A DNA stretch of 64,000 nucleotides. Origin: an uncultured Opitutia bacterium (lineage in GTDB: Bacteria; Verrucomicrobiota; Verrucomicrobiia; Opitutales; Coraliomargaritaceae). The stretch lies in contig CAKZOI010000022.1 of assembly GCA_937136395.1 (NCBI GenBank), forward strand, positions 310,001 to 374,000, in the 5' to 3' direction. The position numbers were made by a program, and so were the translations under genes. Below, piece by piece: positions 40,483-48,912 of the stretch (its first letter is position 1; each line of letters starts with the position of its first letter). The notes under the pieces were generated by a model. The model searched no databases. It worked only from the letters and a program-made list of their open reading frames with translations, and had not been told where the DNA came from.

Positions 40483-41505
40483 ATGCAAAAACGACGTTTA
40501 GGACGCAGTGGTATCGTGGTTTCGGAGATATGTCTGGGCACGATGACTTTCGGCTCACAGCTCGATAAGAAGACCTCTTTTGAGATTTTGGATCATGCCG
40601 TCGAGCATGGCATTGATTTTCTTGATACGGCAGAGATATACCCTGTGCCACCCAAGACCGAGTGGGTCCATCGCACTGAGGAGATCTTGGGCGAATGGCT
40701 ACAAGGCAAAGATCGTAGCTCGCTAACGATCGCGTCGAAAGTGGCTGGCCCAGGGCATGGTTGGTTTAAGCCGCCCGTTCGCAGTGGACTGACTTCGCTG
40801 GATCGCCACCATATTCGCACTGCGATCGAAGGCAGCTTACGTCGCTTGCAGACTGACTATATCGATCTCTATCAAACTCACTGGCCAGATCACGATTTTG
40901 GCTATGAGGAAACTCTACAGACCTTAACGGAGCTCCAAGAAGAAGGTAAAGTTCGCGTAATCGGCTCTTCCAACGAAACGGAGTGGGGCACGATGAAGGC
41001 CAATCAAGTGGCGGCTGAGCATGGTTACTCGCGCTATCAGACAATACAGAATAATTTCTCGATCAACAACCGACGCTTCGAAGATGCGCTCGCGGATATC
41101 TGCCGTCGAGAAGGGATGAGTCTGTTGCCGTATTCGCCGATCGGTGGTGGGGTGCTGAGTGGTAAATACAACGGCGGCCAGCTACCTGAAGGGGCACGTT
41201 TTTCCGAATATTTGCGTCCGGAATCAGGTGAGCGCCAAAAGATTATGGGGCGTCGTTTTGTCAACGACAAGAGCCTCGCCACGACTGCTGCGTTGATGGA
41301 GCTCGCTGCCGAAATCGGGATCGATATCGTTACGCTTGCGGTGGCATGGAGCAAGCAGCACGACTTTGTGGCATCGACCATCATCGGCGCGAATTCTATT
41401 GAGCAACTCCAGCCCAGCTTAGCCGCCGCGGATTACAAGCTAAGCGAAGACGTTCTGAAGAAGATCGATGCGATTTCGGAAAAGTATCCGTATCCGATGG
41501 GTTAG
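40483..41505 (+). CDS. Aldo/keto reductase (Tas-like)
   Basis: NADPH-dependent oxidoreductase of the AKR superfamily, 340 residues. Opening [21 protein letters not shown], catalytic Asp/Tyr in [10 protein letters not shown] (about 46-55), catalytic Lys in TIASKVAG (about 83) and His in YQTHWPDHD (about 127). Residues [20 protein letters not shown] after the Tyr match the Tas-type insertion. Physiological substrate unknown. Intact, though it lies next to the broken receptor gene. Confidence 0.93.
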   Translation: MQKRRLGRSGIVVSEICLGTMTFGSQLDKKTSFEILDHAVEHGIDFLDTAEIYPVPPKTEWVHRTEEILGEWLQGKDRSSLTIASKVAGPGHGWFKPPVRSGLTSLDRHHIRTAIEGSLRRLQTDYIDLYQTHWPDHDFGYEETLQTLTELQEEGKVRVIGSSNETEWGTMKANQVAAEHGYSRYQTIQNNFSINNRRFEDALADICRREGMSLLPYSPIGGGVLSGKYNGGQLPEGARFSEYLRPESGERQKIMGRRFVNDKSLATTAALMELAAEIGIDIVTLAVAWSKQHDFVASTIIGANSIEQLQPSLAAADYKLSEDVLKKIDAISEKYPYPMG

Positions 41506-41572
41506 ATGTAAAAAAACGACTCGTCACTCCAGGGAAAGGGATTTACTGCTAGGTAGATACCATTGATTCAGT

Positions 41573-42505
41573 ATGACGACTTTTGATACCGCTAGAACCT
41601 ATTCCTTAAACGACCTCGGCAAAACCGACTTCGGTGGCACACCCTTGGCGGTGCTGGGGCATCCGGTCAAGCATTCGGTCAGTCCAGCCATGCACAATGC
41701 GGCACTCGCTAAAATGCAGCAGGCGAATTCACGCTTTAGGAATTGGACTTATTTTCGTTTTGATGTCGCGCCAGAAGATTTGCCTGAAGCCTTACCACTG
41801 TTTCATAAGCATAACTTTCTAGGGCTGAATCTGACAATTCCGCATAAGGTGCAGGCGCTCGATTTGATTAAAGGAATTTTACCAGACGCCGAGCGCATGG
41901 GAGCGGTCAATACCTTGGTTTGGGATGAGTTTGGCTATGATGGTTTCAACACCGATGGTTATGGCCTAAAGGCAGGCCTCGCACAGGATTTAGCTGTGTC
42001 GCTTAAGAATACGACAGTTGTTTTACTTGGGTCCGGTGGTGCGGCACGAGCCGCTGCGGTGCAGTGTGTGCTCGATGGGTGCGAAAAACTCTATATCGGA
42101 AATCGCACACCTGAACGTTTACAAAGTGTGATGGATGTAGTCGATGCCATGCCTGGGGGTGGGGTTGCCGAAGCATTTGCGATCAAGGAGTTTCCAGATG
42201 GATTGCCCGAGGAAGGCATTGTCATAAACGCAACCTCGCTAGGTTTAAAAGAAGGGGATCTCGCACCGATGGATGTGAGCTTACTTCCGAAAGGATGGAA
42301 GGTGTATGATATGATTTATAACCCTTCGCAGACGACTTTACTTAAAGAAGCAGAGGCACATGGTCTCGCGACGGCGAATGGCTTATCCATGTTGGTGCAC
42401 CAAGGTGCGCGTTCCTTAGAAATATGGTCGCACGCCGAGGTGAGCTCGCACGCGATGATGACGGCTGCCCTACATGCTCTAGATTTACCCCCGCGTTATG
42501 ATTGA
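41573..42505 (+). CDS. aroE: Shikimate dehydrogenase
   Basis: NADP-dependent reduction of 3-dehydroshikimate in aromatic amino acid synthesis. 310 residues, with an extra N-terminal 20 residues. Motifs: HPVKHSVSPAMHNAAL (about 32-47), LNLTIPHKVQAL with the catalytic Lys (about 84), FNTDGYG with the catalytic Asp (about 127) and the NADP loop VVLLGSGGAARAA (about 148). The 3' end overlaps the prepilin peptidase start by 8 bp. Confidence 0.95.
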   Translation: MTTFDTARTYSLNDLGKTDFGGTPLAVLGHPVKHSVSPAMHNAALAKMQQANSRFRNWTYFRFDVAPEDLPEALPLFHKHNFLGLNLTIPHKVQALDLIKGILPDAERMGAVNTLVWDEFGYDGFNTDGYGLKAGLAQDLAVSLKNTTVVLLGSGGAARAAAVQCVLDGCEKLYIGNRTPERLQSVMDVVDAMPGGGVAEAFAIKEFPDGLPEEGIVINATSLGLKEGDLAPMDVSLLPKGWKVYDMIYNPSQTTLLKEAEAHGLATANGLSMLVHQGARSLEIWSHAEVSSHAMMTAALHALDLPPRYD

Positions 42506-43427
42506 AACATTTGAATTTATTAACGACGACTTTCCATGGTTCTTTACCTCGGTAGTGTTTGTCTTCGGTGCTGTCGTCGGAAGCTTTTTGAACGTGTGCA
42601 TCTATCGCATTCCTGCCGAGCGATCGGTGGTCTTTCCAGGATCAACCTGTGCCTGTGGAAAACCCATTCCGTGGTATCATAACCTGCCGATTCTAACCTG
42701 GATACTACTGCGAGGGCGCGCTAGTTGCTGCGGTGAAAAATTCAGTGTTCGCTATCCCGCAATTGAATTGCTCACAGGGCTGCTCTTCCTCGCGAGTTGG
42801 CTCATGCATAGCCCCGTCGTTGCCATCATCGGCATGCTCTACATTGCCTTTTTGATTTGCTCCACCTTTATCGATTTGGACCACATGATCATACCAGACC
42901 GTTTTTCAATCGGTGGCATGGTGATCGGTGTAGTGATTTCAATCTGCTTTCCTGTATTGCATGGCATCGAAGGCGGCATACCGATTCTGCAAAATATTCA
43001 GTCGGGCGTGATTGCCATCATTGGCGCATTGATAGGTGCGGGGCTCGTTTACTGGATCGCAGTGCTGGGTGAAATCGTCTTCCGTAAGCCAGCAATGGGT
43101 GAAGGCGATGTGAAATTTGTCGGCTTTATCGGTGCCTTTTGTGGATGGCAAGGTGCGGTATTTGCCATGTTTGGTGGCGCACTGCTTGGATCGATTATTT
43201 TGCTACCGATTTTGATGGTCGGTCGTTTGCTGGGTAAAGGCGGATCTCAGTCCTGTGAACCCGAAGCAGCGGTGGCTGATGATTCCGAAGAAGAAGCTGT
43301 TCAATTTGGTTTACAGGTGCCTTTTGGTCCGATGCTCGCGGGCGCAGGCTTATTGTATTTTTTAGGTGCAGATGTTTACGTCGATGCCTATTTCGCCGAA
43401 TTTTCGCTGAGCTTTTTCGGCCGTTGA
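42498..43427 (+). CDS. pilD: Type IV prepilin peptidase / N-methyltransferase
   Basis: Integral membrane aspartate protease (A24A) that cleaves and methylates type IV pilin-like precursors for pili or type II secretion. 309 residues. N-terminal GSFLNVCIYRIP, four-cysteine cytoplasmic loop (CACGK near 53 and CCGEKF near 77), catalytic Asp motifs FIDLDHMIIPDRF (about 122) and GEGDVKFVGFIGAF (about 200). No other pil/gsp genes are in the window. Coupled to aroE by overlap. Confidence 0.95.
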   Translation: MIETFEFINDDFPWFFTSVVFVFGAVVGSFLNVCIYRIPAERSVVFPGSTCACGKPIPWYHNLPILTWILLRGRASCCGEKFSVRYPAIELLTGLLFLASWLMHSPVVAIIGMLYIAFLICSTFIDLDHMIIPDRFSIGGMVIGVVISICFPVLHGIEGGIPILQNIQSGVIAIIGALIGAGLVYWIAVLGEIVFRKPAMGEGDVKFVGFIGAFCGWQGAVFAMFGGALLGSIILLPILMVGRLLGKGGSQSCEPEAAVADDSEEEAVQFGLQVPFGPMLAGAGLLYFLGADVYVDAYFAEFSLSFFGR

Positions 43428-43433
43428 GTGGTG

Positions 43434-43628
43434 CTATTTTGCTGGTCTCACGACCGTCAGCAGTATTTTGAAATCTTGCGGTGCGTCGACTGCGTGTGGC
43501 ACGTTGGCGGGCAGCACGATGGTGCGACCTTTGGGGACTGCGACGGGAGCTTGATCGCCGACTGTAAACTCACCGATGCCGTCAAGCACTTGCACCATGG
43601 CATCACCCGTTGAGCTGTGTGTGAGCGA
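43434..43628 (-). pseudogene. C-terminal remnant of a cupin-domain protein
   Basis: On the minus strand an open frame reads HSSTGDAMVQVLDGIGEF, then VPKGRTIVLPANVPHAV, and ends LLTVVRPAK with TAG at 43434-43436. The G-(X)5-hx-G-x6-G and PxxxxH patterns fit the second half of a RmlC-like cupin. A TAA at 43629-43631 closes the frame upstream and no start codon precedes the conserved part, so the N-terminal half with its first His pair is missing. It overlaps nothing intact. Confidence 0.7.
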
Positions 43629-43712
43629 TTACAGTGTCCGCTCGGACCCGGCTGGTGTGGCAATGGTGATCCATGTCCACTGCATGATCAATTAGTAGAA
43701 TTAGACGACCAG

Positions 43713-43937
43713 ATGACCGACTTCCTCGAAAGCACCGCGCTAGACGTATTTGTCGCGAGTGGTGCCGCATCAGGCGAAGATGGTGGTGATGAAATCGACC
43801 TCGTGGCTTCGTATAAAATCAACAAGTATCTGTCACTCTTAGCGAAGTATGGTAGCTACGATTCAGACGGTGGTGTCGGTGGTGCAGGTGCAGTTGATAA
43901 GGACATGTTCACATTCGAGATGAACTTTACCTACTAG
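43713..43937 (+). pseudogene. 3' remnant of a beta-barrel outer-membrane protein
   Basis: The 75 codons from about 43713 read FLESTALDVFVASG, then a run of alternating strands EIDLVASYKINKYLSLLAKY and a terminal MFTFEMNFTY ending in an aromatic, the standard C-terminus of porin-like barrels (alginate-export/porin-like family in appearance). Everything upstream, including any signal peptide, is missing; the ORF upstream reads antisense to the cupin remnant. A rho-independent terminator follows at the expected distance, so this is the end of a once longer gene. Confidence 0.7.
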
Positions 43938-43966
43938 AAAGTTTAGATTAGTTTTGTTTAGGAGTG

Positions 43967-43997
43967 AGCGGGGTCGTTTCGGCGATCCCGCTTTTTT
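43967..43997 (+). terminator. Rho-independent terminator after the OMP remnant
   Basis: AGCGGGGTCG and CGATCCCGCT pair over 10 bp with one G-T wobble around a short TTTCGG loop, followed by six T. Confidence 0.85.
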
Positions 43998-44012
43998 GTA
44001 TGAATTTAGGAT

Positions 44013-44047
44013 GGTAGTGGCGCAGGTCCCTGTGCGCCACCGCTACC
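44013..44047. repeat. Short copy of the GGTAG-palindrome repeat
   Basis: GGTAGTGGCGCAGGTCCC followed by GTGCGCCACCGCTACC; a single-hairpin version of the repeat at 29934 and 50730. Confidence 0.7.
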
Positions 44048-44229
44048 TGAAATACTGGCACGACTGTAAGTTAGAGCGTTCTGCGATTAAGTTGACGTAT
44101 CGTAGATGGTAGGGAGCTCCGTTGGCATGCTGTGGCGGTTCGATAAGGATATAGAACCCTGCCTTTTTTCTCTGATTAAACACAGTTGCTCTAGTGGTCA
44201 GACAAGAGTGTCTGACTTACGATTTACGT

Positions 44230-45294
44230 CTACGAACCTTCCGGGAAGTAGGCAGCAGCGCCGGTGAGACCGAGTGTGATCGTGATATTCAAAAAGGTGA
44301 TTTCACCCATCGATTGGCAGAGCATGAAGCGGAAGTCGTCATGCAGCTTTGCCAGTTCCTGACGGAGTTGTTTCATTTTTTCGTCGGTGGAAATTTTATC
44401 TGCGCACATACAGGTGCGCAAGTGTTGCACACGTGGGAGTGCGAAGTTCAGGCGCCGTTTAATGAGTGTGCGTTCTTCGCGTTGATACTGCTTACTGGTT
44501 TCAACATTGATCAAATCGGTGCAGAGTTTGACCACTGGAAAATTGTTTTTGAAAAACTGCGGTAGGTAGAGAGTGCGACGACCTTCGTAGCTTTGTTGGT
44601 CGAAGTCGATCGCGCGCACACGATATTGATTTTGCTCAAAATCAGGCGTGACCTCGACCACATAATTGTAGGCGCGCATATCGCCCAGCAGGCGCACGAA
44701 GCAGCGCTCGTTAAACTTGATAAACTCTTTAGCTAGGCGCACCTCGTGTAGATCAGGGCGGGGGAGGTATTCACGAATGAAATCGTCGCCAGGCACACCG
44801 ATAATGTGCTCCTCGATCAAGGTGTCTTCATGGACAAGGAAATTAATATGATTGGGCGAGAGCAGCTCTTCCAGTTCGAGTCCGTAGATGCGGGAGGCAT
44901 CGGCCTTCTTGACGTAAAAGTAGTCATGGTTGTCGTTATATTGATTCACCACACGCACGCGCATTGGCTTCGTGTTGCCAAAGGTGCAAAAATCGACGCG
45001 ATCGATATAGAGATTGCTTAAAATACTTTCATCTCCGCCAGAACGCAGTAGGACATAGATCTTTTTTAGCCCTTCGTAAATGTCACGGCCGTGTTGTTGT
45101 TCATAGATCAGTGTCTGCCATAGGGTGTCCTCGCCATCACGATCGACCAGCGGGAACGAGTCTTCGTATTTCAACAAATCCTCGTAAACCACCGGTAACT
45201 CCATTGAGCGATGAAACTCCTGCAAATATTCACGGAAGAGATCGTTGATCGGGAAAAATTGTTTACGATGTTGTGTGGCGGCAGCTGCAGGCAT
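44230..45294 (-). CDS. Conserved-looking 354-residue protein with kinase-fold-like motifs
   Basis: Not recognised as a named family. Features: YVKKAD near 127-132, RIYGLELEELL near 135-145, LIEEHIIGVPGDDFI near 159-173, then LLGDMRAYN (202-210) and, 20 residues on, AIDFDQQ (228-234). The D-x(4)-N followed by a DFD resembles the catalytic and metal loops of the protein/lipid-kinase-like superfamily (HipA, aminoglycoside phosphotransferases), with a candidate ATP lysine at 129/130. This is inference. The C-terminus has a coiled stretch and a last hydrophobic helix. It is flanked by the short palindrome and the REP/RAYT unit. Confidence 0.65.
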   Translation of the reverse strand: MPAAAATQHRKQFFPINDLFREYLQEFHRSMELPVVYEDLLKYEDSFPLVDRDGEDTLWQTLIYEQQHGRDIYEGLKKIYVLLRSGGDESILSNLYIDRVDFCTFGNTKPMRVRVVNQYNDNHDYFYVKKADASRIYGLELEELLSPNHINFLVHEDTLIEEHIIGVPGDDFIREYLPRPDLHEVRLAKEFIKFNERCFVRLLGDMRAYNYVVEVTPDFEQNQYRVRAIDFDQQSYEGRRTLYLPQFFKNNFPVVKLCTDLINVETSKQYQREERTLIKRRLNFALPRVQHLRTCMCADKISTDEKMKQLRQELAKLHDDFRFMLCQSMGEITFLNITITLGLTGAAAYFPEGS

Positions 45295-45363
45295 AGTAAA
45301 AATTTGAGTCGCTTAGAGTGGATTGCCAATACCTAATCGCCCTGACGTAGAGTTAGAGGTCTC

Positions 45364-45506
45364 GTAGCGTGCCGCTTTAGCAAACGTTCGTTTGAGAGGC
45401 GCTGTAGTTCGTTTGCTGAAGCTGCACGCTAAGGGAGGAGGACGTTTGCTGAAGCTGCACGCTACGGATTTCGTGCAAAAACGTTTGCTAAAGCTGCACG
45501 CTATAG
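45364..45506. repeat. REP-type palindromes, left of the RAYT
   Basis: GTAGCGTGCCGCTTTAGCAA (from 45364) pairs with TTGCTGAAGCTGCACGC near 45413-45431; two further half-sites follow (45441-45465, 45481-45504), the three of them translating as RLLKLHA in the RAYT frame. The same unit recurs at 46135-46239. Confidence 0.9.
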
Positions 45507-46138
45507 CTTGCGTTTTTAGTATTAATATTCCAACGCGGGAACGATGGCGCTTACGCTTACCTCATTGGGAGGTCGATGGTCATTGGCACTTTGTGACGAT
45601 TCGCTGTCATGGTAGTTTGCCTGCAGCAGTTAAAGCTAAACTCTACGAAATTCGGCAAACGTTGGGTGCTATAGAGGCTCAGTCTGAAGCGTTCCGACTG
45701 TTGCAACGGCAGTATTTCCTCACTACTGTAAAATATATGGATACTGGTTTGGGTTTTGCCCCTTTTGGGGAGGCGCGCAGTTGTGAACTGTGTTTGAAAG
45801 CTATGAATCAAATGGAAGACGATGGATGGTCGGTTGGAGAGGCCACGGTTATGCCCAACCATGTGCATATGTTGGTGATTCGTCAGGATGAACATTTTTC
45901 ACTGAAGCAAGTATTGAATCGTTTCAAAGGTCGCTCCAGTCGCTGGATCAATCAGGAGCTCGGGCGTTCTGGGAGGTTTTGACAAGAGGATTGGTTTGAT
46001 CGTTGGATGCGCCAAGAAAGTGAGCGCGACAAATGTATCGACTATATTCGCAAGAATCCGGTGAAAGCGAAGCTTGTTGCAGACTGGCGCGAGTATCCAT
46101 GGCGGATTTCGAGCGATTGGATTTCTGAGACATCGTAG
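45392..46138 (+). pseudogene. REP-associated tyrosine transposase (RAYT, IS200-like Y1 family), broken by a TGA
   Basis: Single-strand transposase of the Y1/HUH class thought to move REP palindromes. The core begins at about LPHWEVDGHWHFVTIRCHG; the HUH metal motif is MPNHVHMLV near 45850-45876 and the catalytic helix SLKQVLNRFKGRSSRWIN near 45904-45957. The frame meets TGA at 45980-45982 after GRSGRF; the family continues FWQEDWFDRW, and past the stop the same frame gives EDWFDRW, IDYIRKNPVKAKLV and YPWRIS to TAG 46138. TGG to TGA explains it. No standard start codon lies in frame; the first 40 codons are translated REP. Confidence 0.9.
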
Positions 46139-46239
46139 CGTGCCGCTTTAGCAAACGTTCGTTTGAGAGGCACTGTAGTTCGTTTGCTGAAGCTGCACGC
46201 TACGGGGAGGAGGACATTTGCTAAAGCTGCACGCTACGG
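46135..46239. repeat. REP-type palindromes, right of the RAYT
   Basis: GTAGCGTGCCGCTTTAGCAA (46135) with its complement TTGCTGAAGCTGCACGC (about 46184-46200) and an additional half-site at 46214-46238. The first 70 bp match the left copy at 45364 almost exactly, so the transposase sits between two copies; its stop codon is the first bases of this repeat. Confidence 0.9.
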
Positions 46240-46309
46240 CTCGACGGGTTCTGAGCAGAATTTTCTTCATTTTAAGGTTGCCGCGCACGAGGATGTCGGT
46301 GTCTTCTGG

Positions 46310-46412
46310 CGTTGGCCGGGTCCTATGCAATGACGGACAGGTTAACCTCGTCAGGCCCGGAAGGGAGCAGCGATCGCCTAATCCTCATGTGCCGTAGGGT
46401 GCCTGGCCACTT
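46310..46412 (+). ncRNA. ffs: Signal recognition particle RNA (4.5S-like)
   Basis: The SRP RNA helix 8 signature is present: GTCAGGCCCGGAAGGGAGCA near 46358-46377, with the GGAA loop, preceded by TGACGGACAGGTTAACC and followed by the strand CATGTGCCGTAGGGTGCC; the ends TTGGCCGGG and GCCTGGCCA pair. Length about 100 nt fits the small bacterial type. It lies 89 bp before dnaX, the order seen in B. subtilis (scr-dnaX). Boundaries uncertain by a few bases. Confidence 0.9.
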
Positions 46413-46500
46413 TTGTGTCCGGATATAAGGAAGTGCCGGAGAGATTTTTAAAATAGGTGAAAAAGCACCTTGCCACTGAGCTCCAATCCAAGCTTTTCTA

Positions 46501-47643
46501 GTGTCCTCGATGGAGAAAGGATATCAAGTGATCGCACGCCGCTGGCGCCCTAAGCAGTTTAGTGAACTGGTGGGGCAAGATCATATCGTGACAACATTGC
46601 GTAACGCCATCGACACCAACCGGATAGCGCATGCTTATCTCTTTGTGGGACCACGCGGCACGGGTAAAACCAGCACCGCGCGTCTGTTTGCGAAGGCGCT
46701 GAATGCGGAAGGGGGGCCGAGCGCGACTCCGGATAATGAGTCGGAGATCAGCCAGTCGATCATGAATGGCTCCTGCATGGACGTGATCGAGATTGATGGT
46801 GCGTCCAATAACAGTGTCGATCAGGTGCGTGATTTGCGGGACGATTGCCAATACGCGCCGACTCAGTGCACCTACAAGATCTACATTATCGACGAGGTGC
46901 ACATGCTTTCGACAGCAGCGTTCAATGCCTTGTTGAAGACGCTGGAAGAGCCACCCGAGCACGTGAAATTTTTCTTTGCGACTACGGAAGCACATAAGGT
47001 GTTGCCGACGATCGTGTCTCGTTGCCAGCGCTTTGAATTTCGTCCGATTTCGGACGCGGTGATCGCGGCAAAGTTGGAAGAAATTTCCAAAGCTGAGGGC
47101 ATTGATGTCGAAGCGGAAGCCCTCGCTTCGATTTCACGTTTGGCGAATGGCGGTATGCGTGATGCGCAGTCGATTCTTGATCAGATGATTTCCTTCTGTG
47201 GCGACACAATCGCTGAGAGCGATGTCTTGGACGTCTATGGTCTGGTGTCACGCGAGCGTATTGCTGAATTGGCTTCGGCGATTGGATCGCTGGACTATGC
47301 CACGATCATTGCCTCGGTGGATGCCTTTGCAACTGAGGGCCGCGATTTATTTCGAGTCTTGCTCGATCTGGAAGCCTATGCGCGCGAAGCCTTGCTCGAT
47401 GCCATTGCTAAGAAGGGCAATACCGATATGCTCGGCACGCCGCTGAGCACCGAATCGATCATGCGCATGCTCGACGCGCTGCATCGTGGTGAAGCATCCG
47501 TTCAACGTGGGCTTTCCGAGAAGGTGAATTTTGAGGTGGTGTTGTTGAAGGCAGCTGAGGAGTCGCGTTCGCGTGCCATCGATAGTTTAATTAAGCAGGT
47601 CGCCGCAGCTAGTGGCACGACACCCGAAAAAAAAAAGCCCTAG
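46501..47643 (+). CDS. dnaX: DNA polymerase III subunit gamma (DnaX), zero-frame form
   Basis: Clamp-loader AAA+ ATPase, 380 residues in the zero frame. Opening [21 protein letters not shown], Walker [13 protein letters not shown] near 44-55, Walker [12 protein letters not shown] near 126-136 and SRC motif VSRCQRFEF near 170-178. The zinc-module cysteines usual after the P-loop (ALNC...PCG.C..C) are not there: the sequence reads [17 protein letters not shown], only one Cys following. GTG at 46501 or ATG at 46510 may start it. The frame ends PEKKKP-TAG right after ten A residues; a -1 shift there opens 47634-47960. SRP RNA upstream. Confidence 0.93.
   Translation: MSSMEKGYQVIARRWRPKQFSELVGQDHIVTTLRNAIDTNRIAHAYLFVGPRGTGKTSTARLFAKALNAEGGPSATPDNESEISQSIMNGSCMDVIEIDGASNNSVDQVRDLRDDCQYAPTQCTYKIYIIDEVHMLSTAAFNALLKTLEEPPEHVKFFFATTEAHKVLPTIVSRCQRFEFRPISDAVIAAKLEEISKAEGIDVEAEALASISRLANGGMRDAQSILDQMISFCGDTIAESDVLDVYGLVSRERIAELASAIGSLDYATIIASVDAFATEGRDLFRVLLDLEAYAREALLDAIAKKGNTDMLGTPLSTESIMRMLDALHRGEASVQRGLSEKVNFEVVLLKAAEESRSRAIDSLIKQVAAASGTTPEKKKP
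47627..47637 (+). promoter_or_regulatory. A10-G slippery site in dnaX, candidate -1 frameshift
   Basis: Ten A from 47627 to 47636 then G, containing the heptamer A-AAA-AAG (47631-47637) in the phase used by E. coli dnaX. Zero frame stops at TAG 47641-47643, two codons later. A small CTCC-TGAT-GGAG stem follows at about 47653-47664. No clear upstream Shine-Dalgarno stimulator was seen. Confidence 0.65.
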
Positions 47644-47960
47644 TCGTCCCGTCTCCTGATGGAGGTGGCGCGCGTCTCGGTTCTGTAGAAGACGGAGCTT
47701 CACAGTCTGAATCTGAGGACGACGAGCTTGATTTGAGCCGTTATGTAACCGTTGAGCATGATGCCGACGGTCGAGTGATTGAGGAGCCTAGTAAGGCTTT
47801 AGTTGAAAAGGTCTTGGAGTCATCTAATCAAGGGCCATTGATCGCGCTGCCCGTTGCCGAAAAGAAGATTGGTGTCGAAATTTTGGAGGTGTTGGATGCC
47901 AAATTTAAAGGGCAACTCACCGAGGTGCGGCACCCAGATGCTTTGGATCGATTGTTTTAA
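47634..47960 (+). CDS. Frame -1 extension of DnaX (tau-like C-terminus)
   Basis: Continuing from the A run in the -1 frame: [11 protein letters not shown], an acidic linker ([11 protein letters not shown]), then a basic/hydrophobic end with [30 protein letters not shown] and HPDALDRLF before TAA. It reads as real coding sequence (no stop for 109 codons, linker then folded-looking helices) and has no start codon of its own before 47733. The full-length product would be about 486 residues, shorter than E. coli tau (643). Confidence 0.65.
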   Translation, partial: KALVVPSPDGGGARLGSVEDGASQSESEDDELDLSRYVTVEHDADGRVIEEPSKALVEKVLESSNQGPLIALPVAEKKIGVEILEVLDAKFKGQLTEVRHPDALDRLF

Positions 47961-48117
47961 GTGGTTTTACATCGCGGGTAGGGTTCGATTTTCCTATCGA
48001 ACGGCTCTGGCAATACGCGGCGCGTTAAGGCTCACACGTCCTAACTTTTATATTGAACCTAGGGTCTGACTTGCGCCTTGTTGGGAATAAGTCTATCCTC
48101 GAGGCCGTCTTTTTTCT

Positions 48118-48750
48118 ATGTATAATCGATACCAACGTTTAAAAACATTCCTGTCCATTGCCCTCATCTTGCTACTAGGGGGCACTTTTTTGATTTTTGC
48201 TATGCCTGATAAACCAAACTCTCCCGAGCCGACTGATGTCGACGTTAATGAATGTGTCTCTGCCTGTGCACTGCCTTCGCATGTGGATTTAAGTGGTGAT
48301 GGCTTCCCAGTAAAGCGCACCGAAGCTGAGTGGCGTGAGCGTTTAACCGAGCTTCAATACAGTGTGACTCGAGAGCAAGGCACTGAGCGCCCGTTTGAAA
48401 ATCCATACAACGACAATAAGCGAACAGGTTTGTATCGTTGTATTGGCTGCGACACACCTTTGTTTAGCAGCACCGACAAGTTTAACTCCGGCACAGGCTG
48501 GCCTAGTTTTACGCAGCCAATTGATTCACGCACACTTGGAGAGCACAAAGATACCAGCTACGGTATGCAACGTGTCGAAGTGCACTGCAAAATTTGCGGC
48601 TCTCACCAAGGCCACGTTTTCCCCGATGGCCCGAAGCCTACGGGGCTACGCTATTGCATCAATTCTGCTTCTTTAAGTTTTGAAGAGACGGAATCGCCCG
48701 AAGCCGTGAAGAAACTGGTAGAGGCCTGGTATCAGGTGGAGGGCGAGTGA
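48118..48750 (+). CDS. msrB: Peptide methionine-(R)-sulfoxide reductase MsrB, membrane/export targeted
   Basis: Reduces methionine-R-sulfoxide in proteins. 210 residues: N-terminal hydrophobic segment (about 10-29) acting as signal or anchor, a Cys-containing spacer, then the MsrB domain (about 65-205). Zinc ligands CIGC (about 103) and CKIC (about 158); substrate/catalytic region [11 protein letters not shown] (about 122) and the nucleophile in RYCINSASL (about 181). Periplasmic location is inferred from the N-terminus. Confidence 0.93.
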   Translation: MYNRYQRLKTFLSIALILLLGGTFLIFAMPDKPNSPEPTDVDVNECVSACALPSHVDLSGDGFPVKRTEAEWRERLTELQYSVTREQGTERPFENPYNDNKRTGLYRCIGCDTPLFSSTDKFNSGTGWPSFTQPIDSRTLGEHKDTSYGMQRVEVHCKICGSHQGHVFPDGPKPTGLRYCINSASLSFEETESPEAVKKLVEAWYQVEGE

Positions 48751-48912
48751 GCTGATCTGAGCAGGGAAAATGCATTGTTACAACCGCTCCGCTAGAGGGT
48801 GGAGCTTTGGGAGTTTTTTTAGCTCGCCTCCTTGCCGTAGGGAACGCGTGTGATTTCATCGGTCAAAGACTTTCGATCTTTCCTTATTTGGGCAGCGAGT
48901 TAGAAAAACGAT

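Noticed and set aside
43457-43663. 68-codon minus-strand frame
   Set aside because: The cupin-like sequence is in a different frame of the same strand; this one is a shadow of it.
45980-45982. TGA read as Trp (recoded genetic code)
   Set aside because: TGA ends good genes in this window (for example the desaturase) and intI has TGA where Gly is expected, so a code change does not explain both.
46262-46310. Longer SRP RNA with Alu domain
   Set aside because: Upstream sequence does not pair in the needed manner; the small 100-nt type fits.
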